Positions 13,884-21,175 of a stretch of 27,214 nucleotides of DNA are shown one piece after another. The notes beneath the pieces were generated by a model. That model was not told the DNA's origin and made no database searches. It saw nothing but the letters and a program-made list of their open reading frames with translations. A program made the translations under genes and the position numbers. How positions within the stretch are numbered: position 1 is the stretch's first letter; the number at the start of each line of letters is the position of its first letter. This DNA is from a virus: positions 1 through 27,214 of the IMG/VR virus record IMGVR_UViG_3300027976_000172; one strand, written 5' to 3'.

Positions 13884-13893
13884 TATAAATATC
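13884..13893 (-). promoter_or_regulatory. GATATTTATA box 3 nt before paralog B
   Basis: On the minus strand GATATTTATA is followed by ATT and the ATG at 13880. Confidence 0.5.
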
Positions 13894-13906
13894 TATATAA
13901 ACAGGA

Positions 13907-13938
13907 AAACCCACCCGGTAGCGACACTGGGTGGGTTT
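13907..13938 (-). terminator. Strong GC-rich hairpin downstream of the 537-residue gene
   Basis: AAACCCACCCGGT pairs with ACTGGGTGGGTTT (13 bp, one G-U) around AGCGAC. On the minus strand it lies 38 nt after the stop at 13977 and ends in TTTTCCTGTTT, a moderate U tract. It most likely terminates the 18020-13977 transcript before the paralog B promoter. The gap 13939-13976 shows nothing else I can support. Confidence 0.75.
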
Positions 13939-13976
13939 AATAGTCCGTAGACTATAACGGTCCTAATCCGTATATT

Positions 13977-15590
13977 TTAATTCAAATATTTACCAATTTC
14001 TTTAGCTAAACCGTAGTCTCCATTATCCAAAGCATCATCCATAGCTTTTCGTAAATCAATGATATCCATTTCTGAATAATCTAATTCATCGTTATTACCA
14101 CCTAATAGATTATCTAATTCATCATCAGGTACATTCTCATCACCGTCAGCAACATCACCTTCTTCATCGCCACTTGGTTCATCGTATGTACCCATAGCGT
14201 CCTCATATTCCTCGTTACGAAGTTCTTCTGACGCTTCTTCAGCGATACTCTGTATAACCTCAACCATCTCAGGGTCATTTTTCATTAGACCTTTCATAAT
14301 CCCAACAAATTCGTTAGCTGGTTTTGTTATTAATTTATTTAAGAATACCGCTTTATGATTTGGGTTTTCTATATTAACAAAACGACTAACTTTTTCCCAA
14401 ATACCAGTACCTAACCTAATGTCATCAGCTTCAGCCTCTAAGGTATCAGTCTTGTCTTCAACATAATCTCTCACACCTTTATCTTCGTGTATACCATGTA
14501 ATGACATTAATTCCATAACACCTTTAGTAAGTTCATGTAATACAAATGAGAATGTCATACCTTGTGCTATAATTTTAGGTTTACCACTTTCTTGTATTAC
14601 AACCCTAACATTACCAGCGTGTTCACCATTACTACCTTGGTCGTTGATTGTGTTTCTATCCATAGCCCAATACATAAAGTCATTTGCTGCCATCACTTTG
14701 GAATAATCTTGTGTAGCTCGAGGATTGATTTGGTTTAATTTTTCACTAGCCATGTGATAAAGGTTTTGACCTTTTCTAGCTGCACCATGTGTTAGACCAT
14801 TAATAAGTCGTCTTTTTGTAACTTCATCTTTTAACTCATCTTCAGTGTAACCCTCAGGTACTGGTTTATTACCTTTAGATAATTGAATATTACCTTTAGT
14901 GATTGGTCTCCCACCTAATTGGGGGTGTCCCGTGATTTGTGCGTCAATATCAACAGCCTCCTCAGTTAGTGCTGGATATTCACCCCTAATAAGTTGTATA
15001 GCTTCATCTTGTAACTCCTGTTCCTTACCTTGTTCAAACATTAATATGTTCTGTAAGGATTGTGCCATCGCCATTGATGCTGTTTGGAAGTTAGCTCGTC
15101 CGAATTTTTCTTCGGCCGCTGATTTAATGTCTTGGTATAACTGTTTACCCATGTCTTTAACGGAATCGGTATCTAAATGTCTAGAATAGTCGTTATCACC
15201 ACTATCATATTCACCTTCATACTTATTATCCTCATTGACAATTTGTCTAGATATTTCTTGAATAAGTTCATTCTTAGACATGATTGGATTTTGATTTTCT
15301 CCCATCATATCCATAATCTCTTCTTCCTTAACAGAAATAGTACCATCATCGTTGTAACTAATATCCTCTTCTTTAGCTTTTTTAACGGCTTTAGAAACTT
15401 CATCAGTTTCATCCTCAGGTGAATACGTAGTCACAGTTCTTTTTTCAGCTTCAACAATGTTATTAGATATAATGTTCCAATATAATTCCGTTAGTTCACC
15501 TTCGGTAAGGTCACCAATATTTTTTCCTTGTGACCTTAAAAAGTTTTTTGCTTTCCTTTTAATATCACCTTCTAATAATTTCTTAGCCAT
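13977..15590 (-). CDS. Unknown 537-residue acidic protein, probable virion component
   Basis: Not assigned to a family. The N-terminus MAKKLLEGDIKRKAKNFLRS is basic and helical and contains GDLTEGELTELYWNI; the middle has Gln/Met-rich helices (FQTASMAMAQSLQNILMFEQ), HGAARKGQNLYHMASEKLN and a block FSFVLHELTKGVMELMSLHG. The C-terminus is an acidic linker (SGDEEGDVADGDENVPDDEL) followed by a short helix (MDIIDLRKAMDDALDNGDYG). HELTKG is not the HExxH zinc motif. Size, acidic low-complexity linkers shared with scaffold, portal and the next protein, and location upstream of terL suggest a structural protein. Leader is an unusual ATTTTGTTTT-type triplicate on the plus strand (15596-15620). Confidence 0.75.
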   Translation of the reverse strand: MAKKLLEGDIKRKAKNFLRSQGKNIGDLTEGELTELYWNIISNNIVEAEKRTVTTYSPEDETDEVSKAVKKAKEEDISYNDDGTISVKEEEIMDMMGENQNPIMSKNELIQEISRQIVNEDNKYEGEYDSGDNDYSRHLDTDSVKDMGKQLYQDIKSAAEEKFGRANFQTASMAMAQSLQNILMFEQGKEQELQDEAIQLIRGEYPALTEEAVDIDAQITGHPQLGGRPITKGNIQLSKGNKPVPEGYTEDELKDEVTKRRLINGLTHGAARKGQNLYHMASEKLNQINPRATQDYSKVMAANDFMYWAMDRNTINDQGSNGEHAGNVRVVIQESGKPKIIAQGMTFSFVLHELTKGVMELMSLHGIHEDKGVRDYVEDKTDTLEAEADDIRLGTGIWEKVSRFVNIENPNHKAVFLNKLITKPANEFVGIMKGLMKNDPEMVEVIQSIAEEASEELRNEEYEDAMGTYDEPSGDEEGDVADGDENVPDDELDNLLGGNNDELDYSEMDIIDLRKAMDDALDNGDYGLAKEIGKYLN

Positions 15591-15601
15591 TTTATTTTGT
15601 T

Positions 15602-16018
15602 TTATTTTGTTTTATTTTGAATGTATTTTAAATCTATTCCCAAAGTTAACAATTTTGCCTCAACTTCGGTCATAAAATCACCAAATTTAAAAACTAATCT
15701 ATCACTTTCTTCATCAATCTCCTCATCTTCAGATAGTTTACCCCATCCTAAAGCTATAATACCTTCTACTGCGTTATAAATTTGAAAAACCCCAGACTCT
15801 TGGACCAAATGTAAATCGATTTTTTCAGTTTGTAGAAACCCAACCATTTTTATAAATGGCATTGGGGGTGTTAGATATGACATATCAGTTACGACACTAG
15901 ATTCATACCATTCCTCATCCCAATCATGGTCGGTCCTATCTGAAAAAAGGAACTCAAACATGTGTTCCCCTTTAAAGTTAGTTCCAATTTTGTTTATATA
16001 TATTAGTTTTAAATCCAT
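15602..16018 (-). CDS. Unknown 138-residue protein
   Basis: Not recognised. The product is a mixed alpha/beta soluble protein with aromatic-rich strands (MFEFLFSDRTDHDWDEEWYE, SYLTPPMPFIKMVGFLQ), a YNAVEGIIALGWGKL segment and an acidic loop before VFKFGDFMTEVEAKL. Its ATG shares a base with the stop of the 583-residue gene (TAATG), so the two are translationally coupled and probably act together. No signal peptide or membrane segment. Confidence 0.75.
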   Translation of the reverse strand: MDLKLIYINKIGTNFKGEHMFEFLFSDRTDHDWDEEWYESSVVTDMSYLTPPMPFIKMVGFLQTEKIDLHLVQESGVFQIYNAVEGIIALGWGKLSEDEEIDEESDRLVFKFGDFMTEVEAKLLTLGIDLKYIQNKTK

Positions 16019-17769
16019 TAACTAAAGTCTACATCTGAATCGTCTATATAATTAATACCACCATCTCTTCTAGCCTTTGGGTTTGGTTCATCACCCGGTC
16101 TAATATAAGGTGGTGGTGTAAATGGGTTTTTAGATGGTCTCACTGGTCTATCCGTACCAGGTTTAGTTGGTGTAGTAGTTGGAGCTTCACTAGGGTTTCT
16201 AGATGGGGATGGTTGTGACATATAATCTACCCTATCCCTACGTCTAGCCTTTGGTCTTGGTTCCTCACCCGGTCTAATACGACTTGGTGGTGTAAATGGG
16301 TTTTTAGACGGCCTAGATGGTCTATCCGTATCCGGTCTACCAATACCTGGTCTAACACTTGGTCTTGTTGGAGCTTCTTTTGGATTGTTCATACCATAAA
16401 TATCGGTAGAATTATTTGATTTGTCAAATAATTTATCAATATCATCATCAGATAATTCATCACCCATGTAAGAAACACTTTCACTTGTACCCCAACCCAT
16501 TCCACCTTTTGTGTCATCATCCATAAAATTACTCATACCTTCTTCCATCTCACTTTCATCATCAAACGTATCGTAAGGTAATTTGTGACCACGTTTTAAT
16601 TCATCAAAAGATGGTTTATTATAATATGATGATATGTCTTTATCAGCTTGTCTTTCAGCTTCATACTCATCATCCATATAAGAAGTGGATTCAAAACCTA
16701 AATAACCACCAGGTCCTTCATCATCATCATCCATGTAATCAATTTCATTAGTTTGTGAGTGTATATTACCTAAATAACCACCAGGTCCTTCATCTTCTTC
16801 CTCATCATCTAACAATAATTCCTCACCATATTCACCAGTGTGGTAATCATCATCCATAAAGTCTATATCAGCCCCATCAGTTTTTTTGTTAGACCCACCA
16901 CCATTTTCAAGTGTGTTTACAATGTCATCGATATCAGCACCATCCATGTTATTAAGGTTAAGTGCTGAAATAACACTCTTAGCAACCCATTTCTGCATAT
17001 CAGACGATATATCTTCCGTGTCTCTTAATTGTTGACCTAATTTACCAGTTGTTCTTTGTATGTCTTTAATGTTATCACCACCTTCTTCAGAGGTATCAAA
17101 TTCCATATCAGTGTCTCCACCTTCCTCATCACCAAAGTCAAAATCTTCATCACCTTCAGTGTCTCCACCTTCCTCATCACCAAAGTCAAAATCTTCATCA
17201 CCTTCAGTGTCTCCACCTTCCTCATCACCAAAGTCAAAATCAGTGTCTCCACCTTCTTCACCCTCCGATTCATCACCAAAGTCAAAATCACCACCTTCCT
17301 CATCACCAAAATCCATTTCAGGTTCAGGTTCAGGTTTTGGTTTAGTTTTTGGTTTAGGTTGTTTTAGTATGAATTTTTTTTCTTGTAAAGAACTAAGTTT
17401 AACGTATTCACCATTTTCATTAAGTTTATAATCGAAGTTAACCATATCAACCTCTTCGTTAAGGTTTTGTACTCTATTGATATCGTTAAAAATTAAGTTT
17501 AACTTAGTGACAGCGTCATCATAACCTCTATAAGAATTCTTAGTCCTATTTTTAAGCCCATTAAGGTAATCAAAATCACCCTCAACTAAAACATCTTTAG
17601 TTTCAGTACTTTTTATATAGTATGTTCTATTTTCTCTAAAGATAGCGTAAGTATTACCATCAGCAACAGATTTAATAAATTCTATTGATGATGATTTTGA
17701 ACCTTCGTTTATTGACTTCTTTTTAATGTCAGCCAATCTTAACATTTTTTCTAATTGTTTATTATTCAT
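16018..17769 (-). CDS. Unknown 583-residue disordered, acidic repeat protein
   Basis: Not recognised. Residues 1-135 look folded (MNNKQLEKMLRLADIKKKSI, then a strand-rich TYAIFRENRTYYIKS domain and helices). A Lys/Pro spacer leads into an acidic array of about 16-residue units (FDFGDEEGGDTEGDED). A short helical domain follows (GKLGQQLRDTEDISSDMQKW, ISALNLN). The rest is Asp-rich and contains at least five [DNS]-[YF]-M-[DG]-D motifs, then two imperfect Pro/Arg repeats (RPSKNPFTPP...RPGEEPRPKARR and RPSKNPFTPP...RPGDEPNPKARR). Alternation of acidic and Arg/Pro blocks suggests a linker or internal virion protein. INE-G at residues 20-23 resembles the possible protease motif. The gene couples to the next by TAATG. 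Confidence 0.75.
   Translation of the reverse strand: MNNKQLEKMLRLADIKKKSINEGSKSSSIEFIKSVADGNTYAIFRENRTYYIKSTETKDVLVEGDFDYLNGLKNRTKNSYRGYDDAVTKLNLIFNDINRVQNLNEEVDMVNFDYKLNENGEYVKLSSLQEKKFILKQPKPKTKPKPEPEPEMDFGDEEGGDFDFGDESEGEEGGDTDFDFGDEEGGDTEGDEDFDFGDEEGGDTEGDEDFDFGDEEGGDTDMEFDTSEEGGDNIKDIQRTTGKLGQQLRDTEDISSDMQKWVAKSVISALNLNNMDGADIDDIVNTLENGGGSNKKTDGADIDFMDDDYHTGEYGEELLLDDEEEDEGPGGYLGNIHSQTNEIDYMDDDDEGPGGYLGFESTSYMDDEYEAERQADKDISSYYNKPSFDELKRGHKLPYDTFDDESEMEEGMSNFMDDDTKGGMGWGTSESVSYMGDELSDDDIDKLFDKSNNSTDIYGMNNPKEAPTRPSVRPGIGRPDTDRPSRPSKNPFTPPSRIRPGEEPRPKARRRDRVDYMSQPSPSRNPSEAPTTTPTKPGTDRPVRPSKNPFTPPPYIRPGDEPNPKARRDGGINYIDDSDVDFS
17108..17251. repeat. 48-bp tandem repeats in the 583-residue protein gene
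   Basis: The unit starting TCAGTGTCTCCACCTTCCTC recurs at 17108, 17156 and 17204 (48-bp period, 16 residues), with a shortened unit from 17240. Copies look identical or nearly so, suggesting recent expansion. Confidence 0.85.
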
Positions 17770-17783
17770 GTCTTAATCTATTT

Positions 17784-18020
17784 TTATCCTTTTATTGGGT
17801 ATGTCCCGTCATCACTTTTATAGAACTCAGGTTTTCTTTTCCCTAATAAGTACATTGTACCTGAATTACCCCCATTTGAATTAACACCAACGGGTAATTT
17901 TATATCAGCAACCGTAGTTATTGATTCACCATTTAGTGTCACCGTCTGACCACCAGGTATATATACTTCCGAATATTGGTAATCCGTAAAGTTAGCGTTT
18001 GCTAATAAATGTATTGTCAT
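17784..18020 (-). CDS. Unknown 78-residue beta-rich protein
   Basis: Not recognised. The sequence MTIHLLANANFTDYQYSEVY followed by PGGQTVTLNGESITTVADIK and a Gly/Asn/Ser turn before TMYLLGKRKPEF looks like a small all-beta protein. Such compact beta proteins in late clusters can be head-decoration or fibre-associated, but nothing here proves it. An AGATATTTATAA box is 14 nt before the ATG, overlapping the end of the upstream nucleotidyltransferase gene, so it may have its own promoter. It precedes the 583-residue gene by 14 nt. Confidence 0.7.
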   Translation of the reverse strand: MTIHLLANANFTDYQYSEVYIPGGQTVTLNGESITTVADIKLPVGVNSNGGNSGTMYLLGKRKPEFYKSDDGTYPIKG

Positions 18021-18033
18021 AGTTAGTTTTTTA

Positions 18034-18783
18034 TTATAAATATCTAATATTTTCCATAGTTAAGGATTTATCATAAGCTAATGTCTTAATATCTGATAAT
18101 CTTTCTAAAGTACCGTTCCTTCTAAGTGATTTAAAGGCCATGTTTTCAACGGAAAACTCACCAACGGAATCAAGACCAGTTTGTCTCATTTTTTTAATTC
18201 TATCTTGTATTTTTTGGGCTTTTACTATGATTGTTTCGTAATTACGTTCATCATGTATGTCATTATAAAGGTCTTCAACTCTATCCATAATAACAGTAGC
18301 TTTATGTGTTACAGATTTTTTATTTATTTTAACATCTTGTTGTTTTGGTTTTAATGTCCACTCATCATTAAGTATTGAGTAGACACCTGTTGATGTGTGT
18401 TTCTCATCTATGTCTTGAACATAAATCTCAACATCAAAACCATATATTTTAATATCGTGTGTATCATTCCAACTACCACTTTTAGACTTTAAGAAATCTA
18501 AAACCAAATCTTCATCAACCGGTATATCATCATAGTTAGTTAGAATATGTAAATCAACATCTGAATACTTAGACCAATTGTAATTAGCTAAACTACCAGT
18601 CATAGACACATCTTCAATATCGACTTCTGAGCCTAAACCTAAACCCTCAAAATAGTCATCAGCTATTTTCAATAATGTTTTTCTTATCTCAGGTTTTAAC
18701 TTTTCACCATCCCAAATTTTAGGGTTTAAGGTGTCTTTCATTTTGAACCCAGATAAATCTATAGTTTTATTCATCTTTTCCAT
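18034..18783 (-). CDS. Nucleotidyltransferase-fold protein
   Basis: Residues 55-130 show the polymerase-beta-like nucleotidyltransferase signature: TGSLANYNWSKYSDVDLHIL with Gly63-Ser64 and Asp75-x-Asp77, and a third acidic position in YGFDVEIYVQD (Asp117/Glu119). All three metal-ligand positions appear intact, so it is probably active. The C-terminal 120 residues are helical and basic (VIMDRVEDLYNDIHDERNYE, KIQDRIKKMRQTGL), unlike CCA or kanamycin transferases I know. It would transfer a nucleotide to an RNA or protein target; which one cannot be told. ATG 18783 (MEKMNK) or the internal ATG 9 nt later could be used. It diverges from the 18817 gene across only 33 nt. Confidence 0.75.
   Translation of the reverse strand: MEKMNKTIDLSGFKMKDTLNPKIWDGEKLKPEIRKTLLKIADDYFEGLGLGSEVDIEDVSMTGSLANYNWSKYSDVDLHILTNYDDIPVDEDLVLDFLKSKSGSWNDTHDIKIYGFDVEIYVQDIDEKHTSTGVYSILNDEWTLKPKQQDVKINKKSVTHKATVIMDRVEDLYNDIHDERNYETIIVKAQKIQDRIKKMRQTGLDSVGEFSVENMAFKSLRRNGTLERLSDIKTLAYDKSLTMENIRYL
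18035..18044 (-). promoter_or_regulatory. GATATTTATA box before the 78-residue gene
   Basis: On the minus strand GATATTTATA lies 14 nt before ATG 18020 and overlaps the stop codon of the upstream gene. Confidence 0.45.
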
Positions 18784-18816
18784 ATATCTTATAAATATTC
18801 TATATATTTATTAAAT
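18784..18816. promoter_or_regulatory. Divergent promoter region, 33 nt
   Basis: The gap between two divergent starts is pure A/T except for two C-G pairs and holds TATAAATATTC (AATATTTATA toward the minus gene, 6 nt from its ATG) and ATATATTTATT toward the plus gene. Both genes must take their promoters from this gap or from inside each other. Confidence 0.45.
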
Positions 18817-19155
18817 ATGAAAAAGAAAGTGTTAATTAATGAAGAACAGTTAAAAAAAATTATGGAGTACAAGGCTAATGAGTATAAGGTAATTGATGTT
18901 GCTAAACAATTAAAGAACATTAAGTGTGATGGTTCGGGTGTTAAACCACTTGTAATGGAAAGATTAAGAAGTGTTGGTTATACGGATATTAAGATTAATT
19001 TTATCGGTTATGAAGATGAGACCAACAAACTTATGTATTCAATATACACTGATGGTCCCATGTTCATAATTAAAGCCGAAAGTATGCACCAAGATAAACC
19101 ATGTATGCAGATTACCTTTGTACAGACTTATGAAAAATTACAATCTAAAAATTAA
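18817..19155 (+). CDS. Unknown 112-residue protein
   Basis: Not recognised. The N-terminus MKKKVLINEEQLKKIMEYKA is a basic amphipathic helix with I-N-E, similar in style to other small proteins here. The rest is alpha/beta: ELKNIKCDGSG-like loop, LVMERLRSVGYTDIKINFIG, then LMYSIYTDGPMFIIKAES and CMQITFVQTYEKL. Its stop overlaps the thymidylate synthase stop by 4 nt (convergent). It stands alone on the plus strand. Confidence 0.7.
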   Translation: MKKKVLINEEQLKKIMEYKANEYKVIDVAKQLKNIKCDGSGVKPLVMERLRSVGYTDIKINFIGYEDETNKLMYSIYTDGPMFIIKAESMHQDKPCMQITFVQTYEKLQSKN

Positions 19156-20270
19156 TTCGATAAAGGTGCTTTTATACTTGGGTGTGATTCGTACCCGGTA
19201 AATTTAAATTGGTCAATACTATAGTCCGATATATTAGAACCAATAGGTTCACCATGTATCTCTAATCTAGGTAAGTCAAATGAACTCCTACTCAACTGTT
19301 CTTTAGCTTGTTCTATATGATTAGAATATAAATGTACATTGGTTAAATCTCCTATTAAAAAACTAGGAACCATATTAACCTCCTTAGCTAACATTTCTAA
19401 TAACAAACCATAAGATGCTATATTAAATGGTAAACCTAAAAATGTATCAACACTTCTTTGATGCCATTTAAGACTAAGTTTTCTTTTTGGGATATTGTTT
19501 TCATCCATCCATAATTTACGAGCAGTGGGTTTAAGTGAATCCATACCAGTATGTTGAATTAATGCAATCCTTTCCTCGTCACTTAATTCTTCAGTATAAC
19601 ACTCAAATGCCCAGTGACATGGAGGTAAAGTCATTTGCTCTAATTCACCAACATTCCAAGCTGAAACCATTAGTCGTCTTGAATCTGGGTTTGATTTGAG
19701 TTCTGAAATTAGGTTGGATATTTGGTCTATGTATATTTCTTTATTAGTTTCTTCTTGTGAAATTAAGCCACAATCAAGAGCACCATTCTGAACTCCTCTA
19801 TAACCGTACCTCTCCCAACTCCTCCATTGCTTACCATATATGGGACCTAAATCACCCCAATTCTTAGCAAATTTATTATCAGTTTTAATTCTATCAGTAA
19901 ATTCATTAATTGTCATCAACCTAATTGAATTTTCATTAGGGTCATCAATATGAACATCATAATCTGGTTCTTCATAAGCACCAGCTATTTTACGATATAT
20001 TTTATAGGAATCACCATTCCAAATATTACAACCATTATCCACGAGATATTTTATATTTGTATCTCCTTTAAGAAACCATAATAATTCAGTTATTATTCCT
20101 TTGGTAAACATTTTTTTAGTTGTTAATAAAGGAAACCCAGTTGACATATCATGACTTATTTGATGTGAGAACAATGAAATAGTACCAGTACCAGTTCTAT
20201 CTTCCTTTTTAACACCAAAATCTATTATGTCACTAAGTATATTTTGGTAATCTTTATCTAATTTATTCAT
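19152..20270 (-). CDS. thyA: Thymidylate synthase (ThyA type)
   Basis: All family blocks are present: KKEDRTGTGTISLF near the N-terminus (phosphate-binding Arg), LLTTKKMFTKGIITELLWFL, GPIYGKQWRSW, DSRRLMVSAWNV, the catalytic LPPCHWAFECY with Cys218, QRSVDTFLGLPFNIASY, and GDLTNVHLYSNHIEQ. It makes dTMP from dUMP with methylene-tetrahydrofolate to supply phage DNA synthesis. At 372 residues it is about 100 longer than E. coli ThyA, through insertions after NIWNGDSYKIY (residues about 90-125), around 170-185 and between the catalytic Cys and the QRS-D block. ATG overlaps the stop of a 54-residue gene (ATGA). It is the last gene of a minus operon. Confidence 0.95.
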   Translation of the reverse strand: MNKLDKDYQNILSDIIDFGVKKEDRTGTGTISLFSHQISHDMSTGFPLLTTKKMFTKGIITELLWFLKGDTNIKYLVDNGCNIWNGDSYKIYRKIAGAYEEPDYDVHIDDPNENSIRLMTINEFTDRIKTDNKFAKNWGDLGPIYGKQWRSWERYGYRGVQNGALDCGLISQEETNKEIYIDQISNLISELKSNPDSRRLMVSAWNVGELEQMTLPPCHWAFECYTEELSDEERIALIQHTGMDSLKPTARKLWMDENNIPKRKLSLKWHQRSVDTFLGLPFNIASYGLLLEMLAKEVNMVPSFLIGDLTNVHLYSNHIEQAKEQLSRSSFDLPRLEIHGEPIGSNISDYSIDQFKFTGYESHPSIKAPLSN

Positions 20271-20431
20271 ATTTTTTTTAATTCGTTTATAAAGTTATTA
20301 GCCTCACAAAGAGTTTTAAACTCAAATACACCTTTAGCATACCTAAAAATATATAAAAATTTTTTAACCTCAACAACACAATAGTAACCCTCATCAACTA
20401 TTATCGCGTATTGTATTTTTTTCTTTTTCAT
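20267..20431 (-). CDS. Small 54-residue protein coupled to thyA
   Basis: A short frame from ATG 20431 to TGA 20267 overlaps the thyA start by ATGA. The product starts MKKKKIQYAIIVDEGYYCVV and continues EVKKFLYIFRYAKGVFEFKT, ending in a helix (EANNFINELKKI), that is a beta-beta-beta-alpha like pattern. It fills the otherwise empty 20271-20452 gap, keeps operon spacing (21 nt from the upstream stop) and lacks any known motif. Real gene likely by position and overlap; function unknown. Confidence 0.65.
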   Translation of the reverse strand: MKKKKIQYAIIVDEGYYCVVEVKKFLYIFRYAKGVFEFKTLCEANNFINELKKI

Positions 20432-20452
20432 ATTAATCATATGGTAATACCC

Positions 20453-20791
20453 TTATTCTACGTTTTCATCATTAATTCCTTCTTTTTCCTCTTTGATATC
20501 TTTCTTAAACATATTGTTTATTCTTTCAAGCATCAAGCTAGTATCAACTTTACCTAAATTATCTGTTTTATGAATTTTAATGTATTTGTTAAAAACCTTA
20601 CCTTGTGATTCATCAGCTTCAAACCTTAGGTAATCTTTATATGATACATTATGGTAAGCATATTTACCACCATAATTAAATGTGATAATTAAATTCTGTG
20701 TTTTTTCATTATACTCCGACATTAAAATATTTGTCGACTTATATAAACACTCCATTGTTCCGTCCTCTTGAAACACTTTATCAACTAACAT
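20453..20791 (-). CDS. KTSC-domain protein
   Basis: Residues 19-72 match the KTSC domain pattern: STNILMSEYNEKTQNLIITF, YGGKYAYHNVSYKDYLRF, then EADESQGKVFNKYIK (S--i--v-Yd, L-v-F--G--Y-Y--V, A-S-G--fn--I). The domain is named for its relation to the C-terminus of some lysyl-tRNA synthetases and is common in small phage proteins; its function is unknown. A Lys/Glu-rich tail follows. The start shares a base with the stop of the preceding gene (TAATG), so it is coupled within the operon leading to thyA. Confidence 0.75.
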   Translation of the reverse strand: MLVDKVFQEDGTMECLYKSTNILMSEYNEKTQNLIITFNYGGKYAYHNVSYKDYLRFEADESQGKVFNKYIKIHKTDNLGKVDTSLMLERINNMFKKDIKEEKEGINDENVE

Positions 20792-20997
20792 TAGTCTTTA
20801 CCGATATAACTGATTATCGTATTAAGATGGTATATTTTACCAACTACCGATTTTTTATTAGTTTCTACACCCACTACACAGTAATCACCTGTTATCGTTA
20901 TACTAGCATTAGAAAAGACAACTTTATGTGTACCCCCAAATTCATCATCACTATTTGGGTTATCCTTAAATAGGATTGTTAATTCTTTATATTCCAT
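20791..20997 (-). CDS. Unknown 68-residue beta-rich protein
   Basis: Not recognised. The product is a run of predicted strands (ELTILFKDN, HKVVFSNASITITGDYCVVG, VVGKIYHLNTIISYIG) without membrane segments. It is the first gene of the minus operon that runs through the KTSC protein and the 54-residue protein to thymidylate synthase, and it starts next to the 178-nt divergent region before clpC. Confidence 0.65.
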   Translation of the reverse strand: MEYKELTILFKDNPNSDDEFGGTHKVVFSNASITITGDYCVVGVETNKKSVVGKIYHLNTIISYIGKD

Positions 20998-21049
20998 ATT
21001 TCTTTAATTTAACTTAAATATAGATTTTTTTAAAATAAAACTAAATATT

Positions 21050-21081
21050 GTTTGTTATTTAGTTAATTCTTTATATATTTG
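21050..21081 (+). promoter_or_regulatory. Bacteroidota-type promoter, upstream copy before clpC
   Basis: TTG at 21050-21052, 21 nt spacer, TATATTTG at 21074-21081, fitting the -33 TTG / -7 TAnnTTTG consensus. It would give an approximately 90-nt leader for the ClpC-like gene. Confidence 0.5.
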
Positions 21082-21139
21082 TAGGAGTTACTTATTACTA
21101 AGATTATCACAAAAAAATAAATAAAAATAAATTTAAAAC

Positions 21140-21170
21140 TTGATGTGATGTAATATTTTATGTATATTTG
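21140..21170 (+). promoter_or_regulatory. Bacteroidota-type promoter immediately before clpC
   Basis: TTG at 21140-21142, 20 nt spacer, TATATTTG at 21163-21170, only 5 nt before the ATG. Transcription from it would start at or next to the start codon. The same TTG-N20-TATATTTG arrangement is found at 25493-25523. Confidence 0.65.
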
Positions 21171-21175
21171 TACCA

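Noticed and set aside
13945-13973. A sixth copy of the paralog tail repeat (TAGTCCGTAGAC... region)
   Set aside because: Only short words match and the order differs from the other copies; chance similarity cannot be excluded.
14531-14560. Zinc metallopeptidase site in the 537-residue protein (HELTKG)
   Set aside because: The second histidine of HExxH is missing, so no gluzincin active site is supported.
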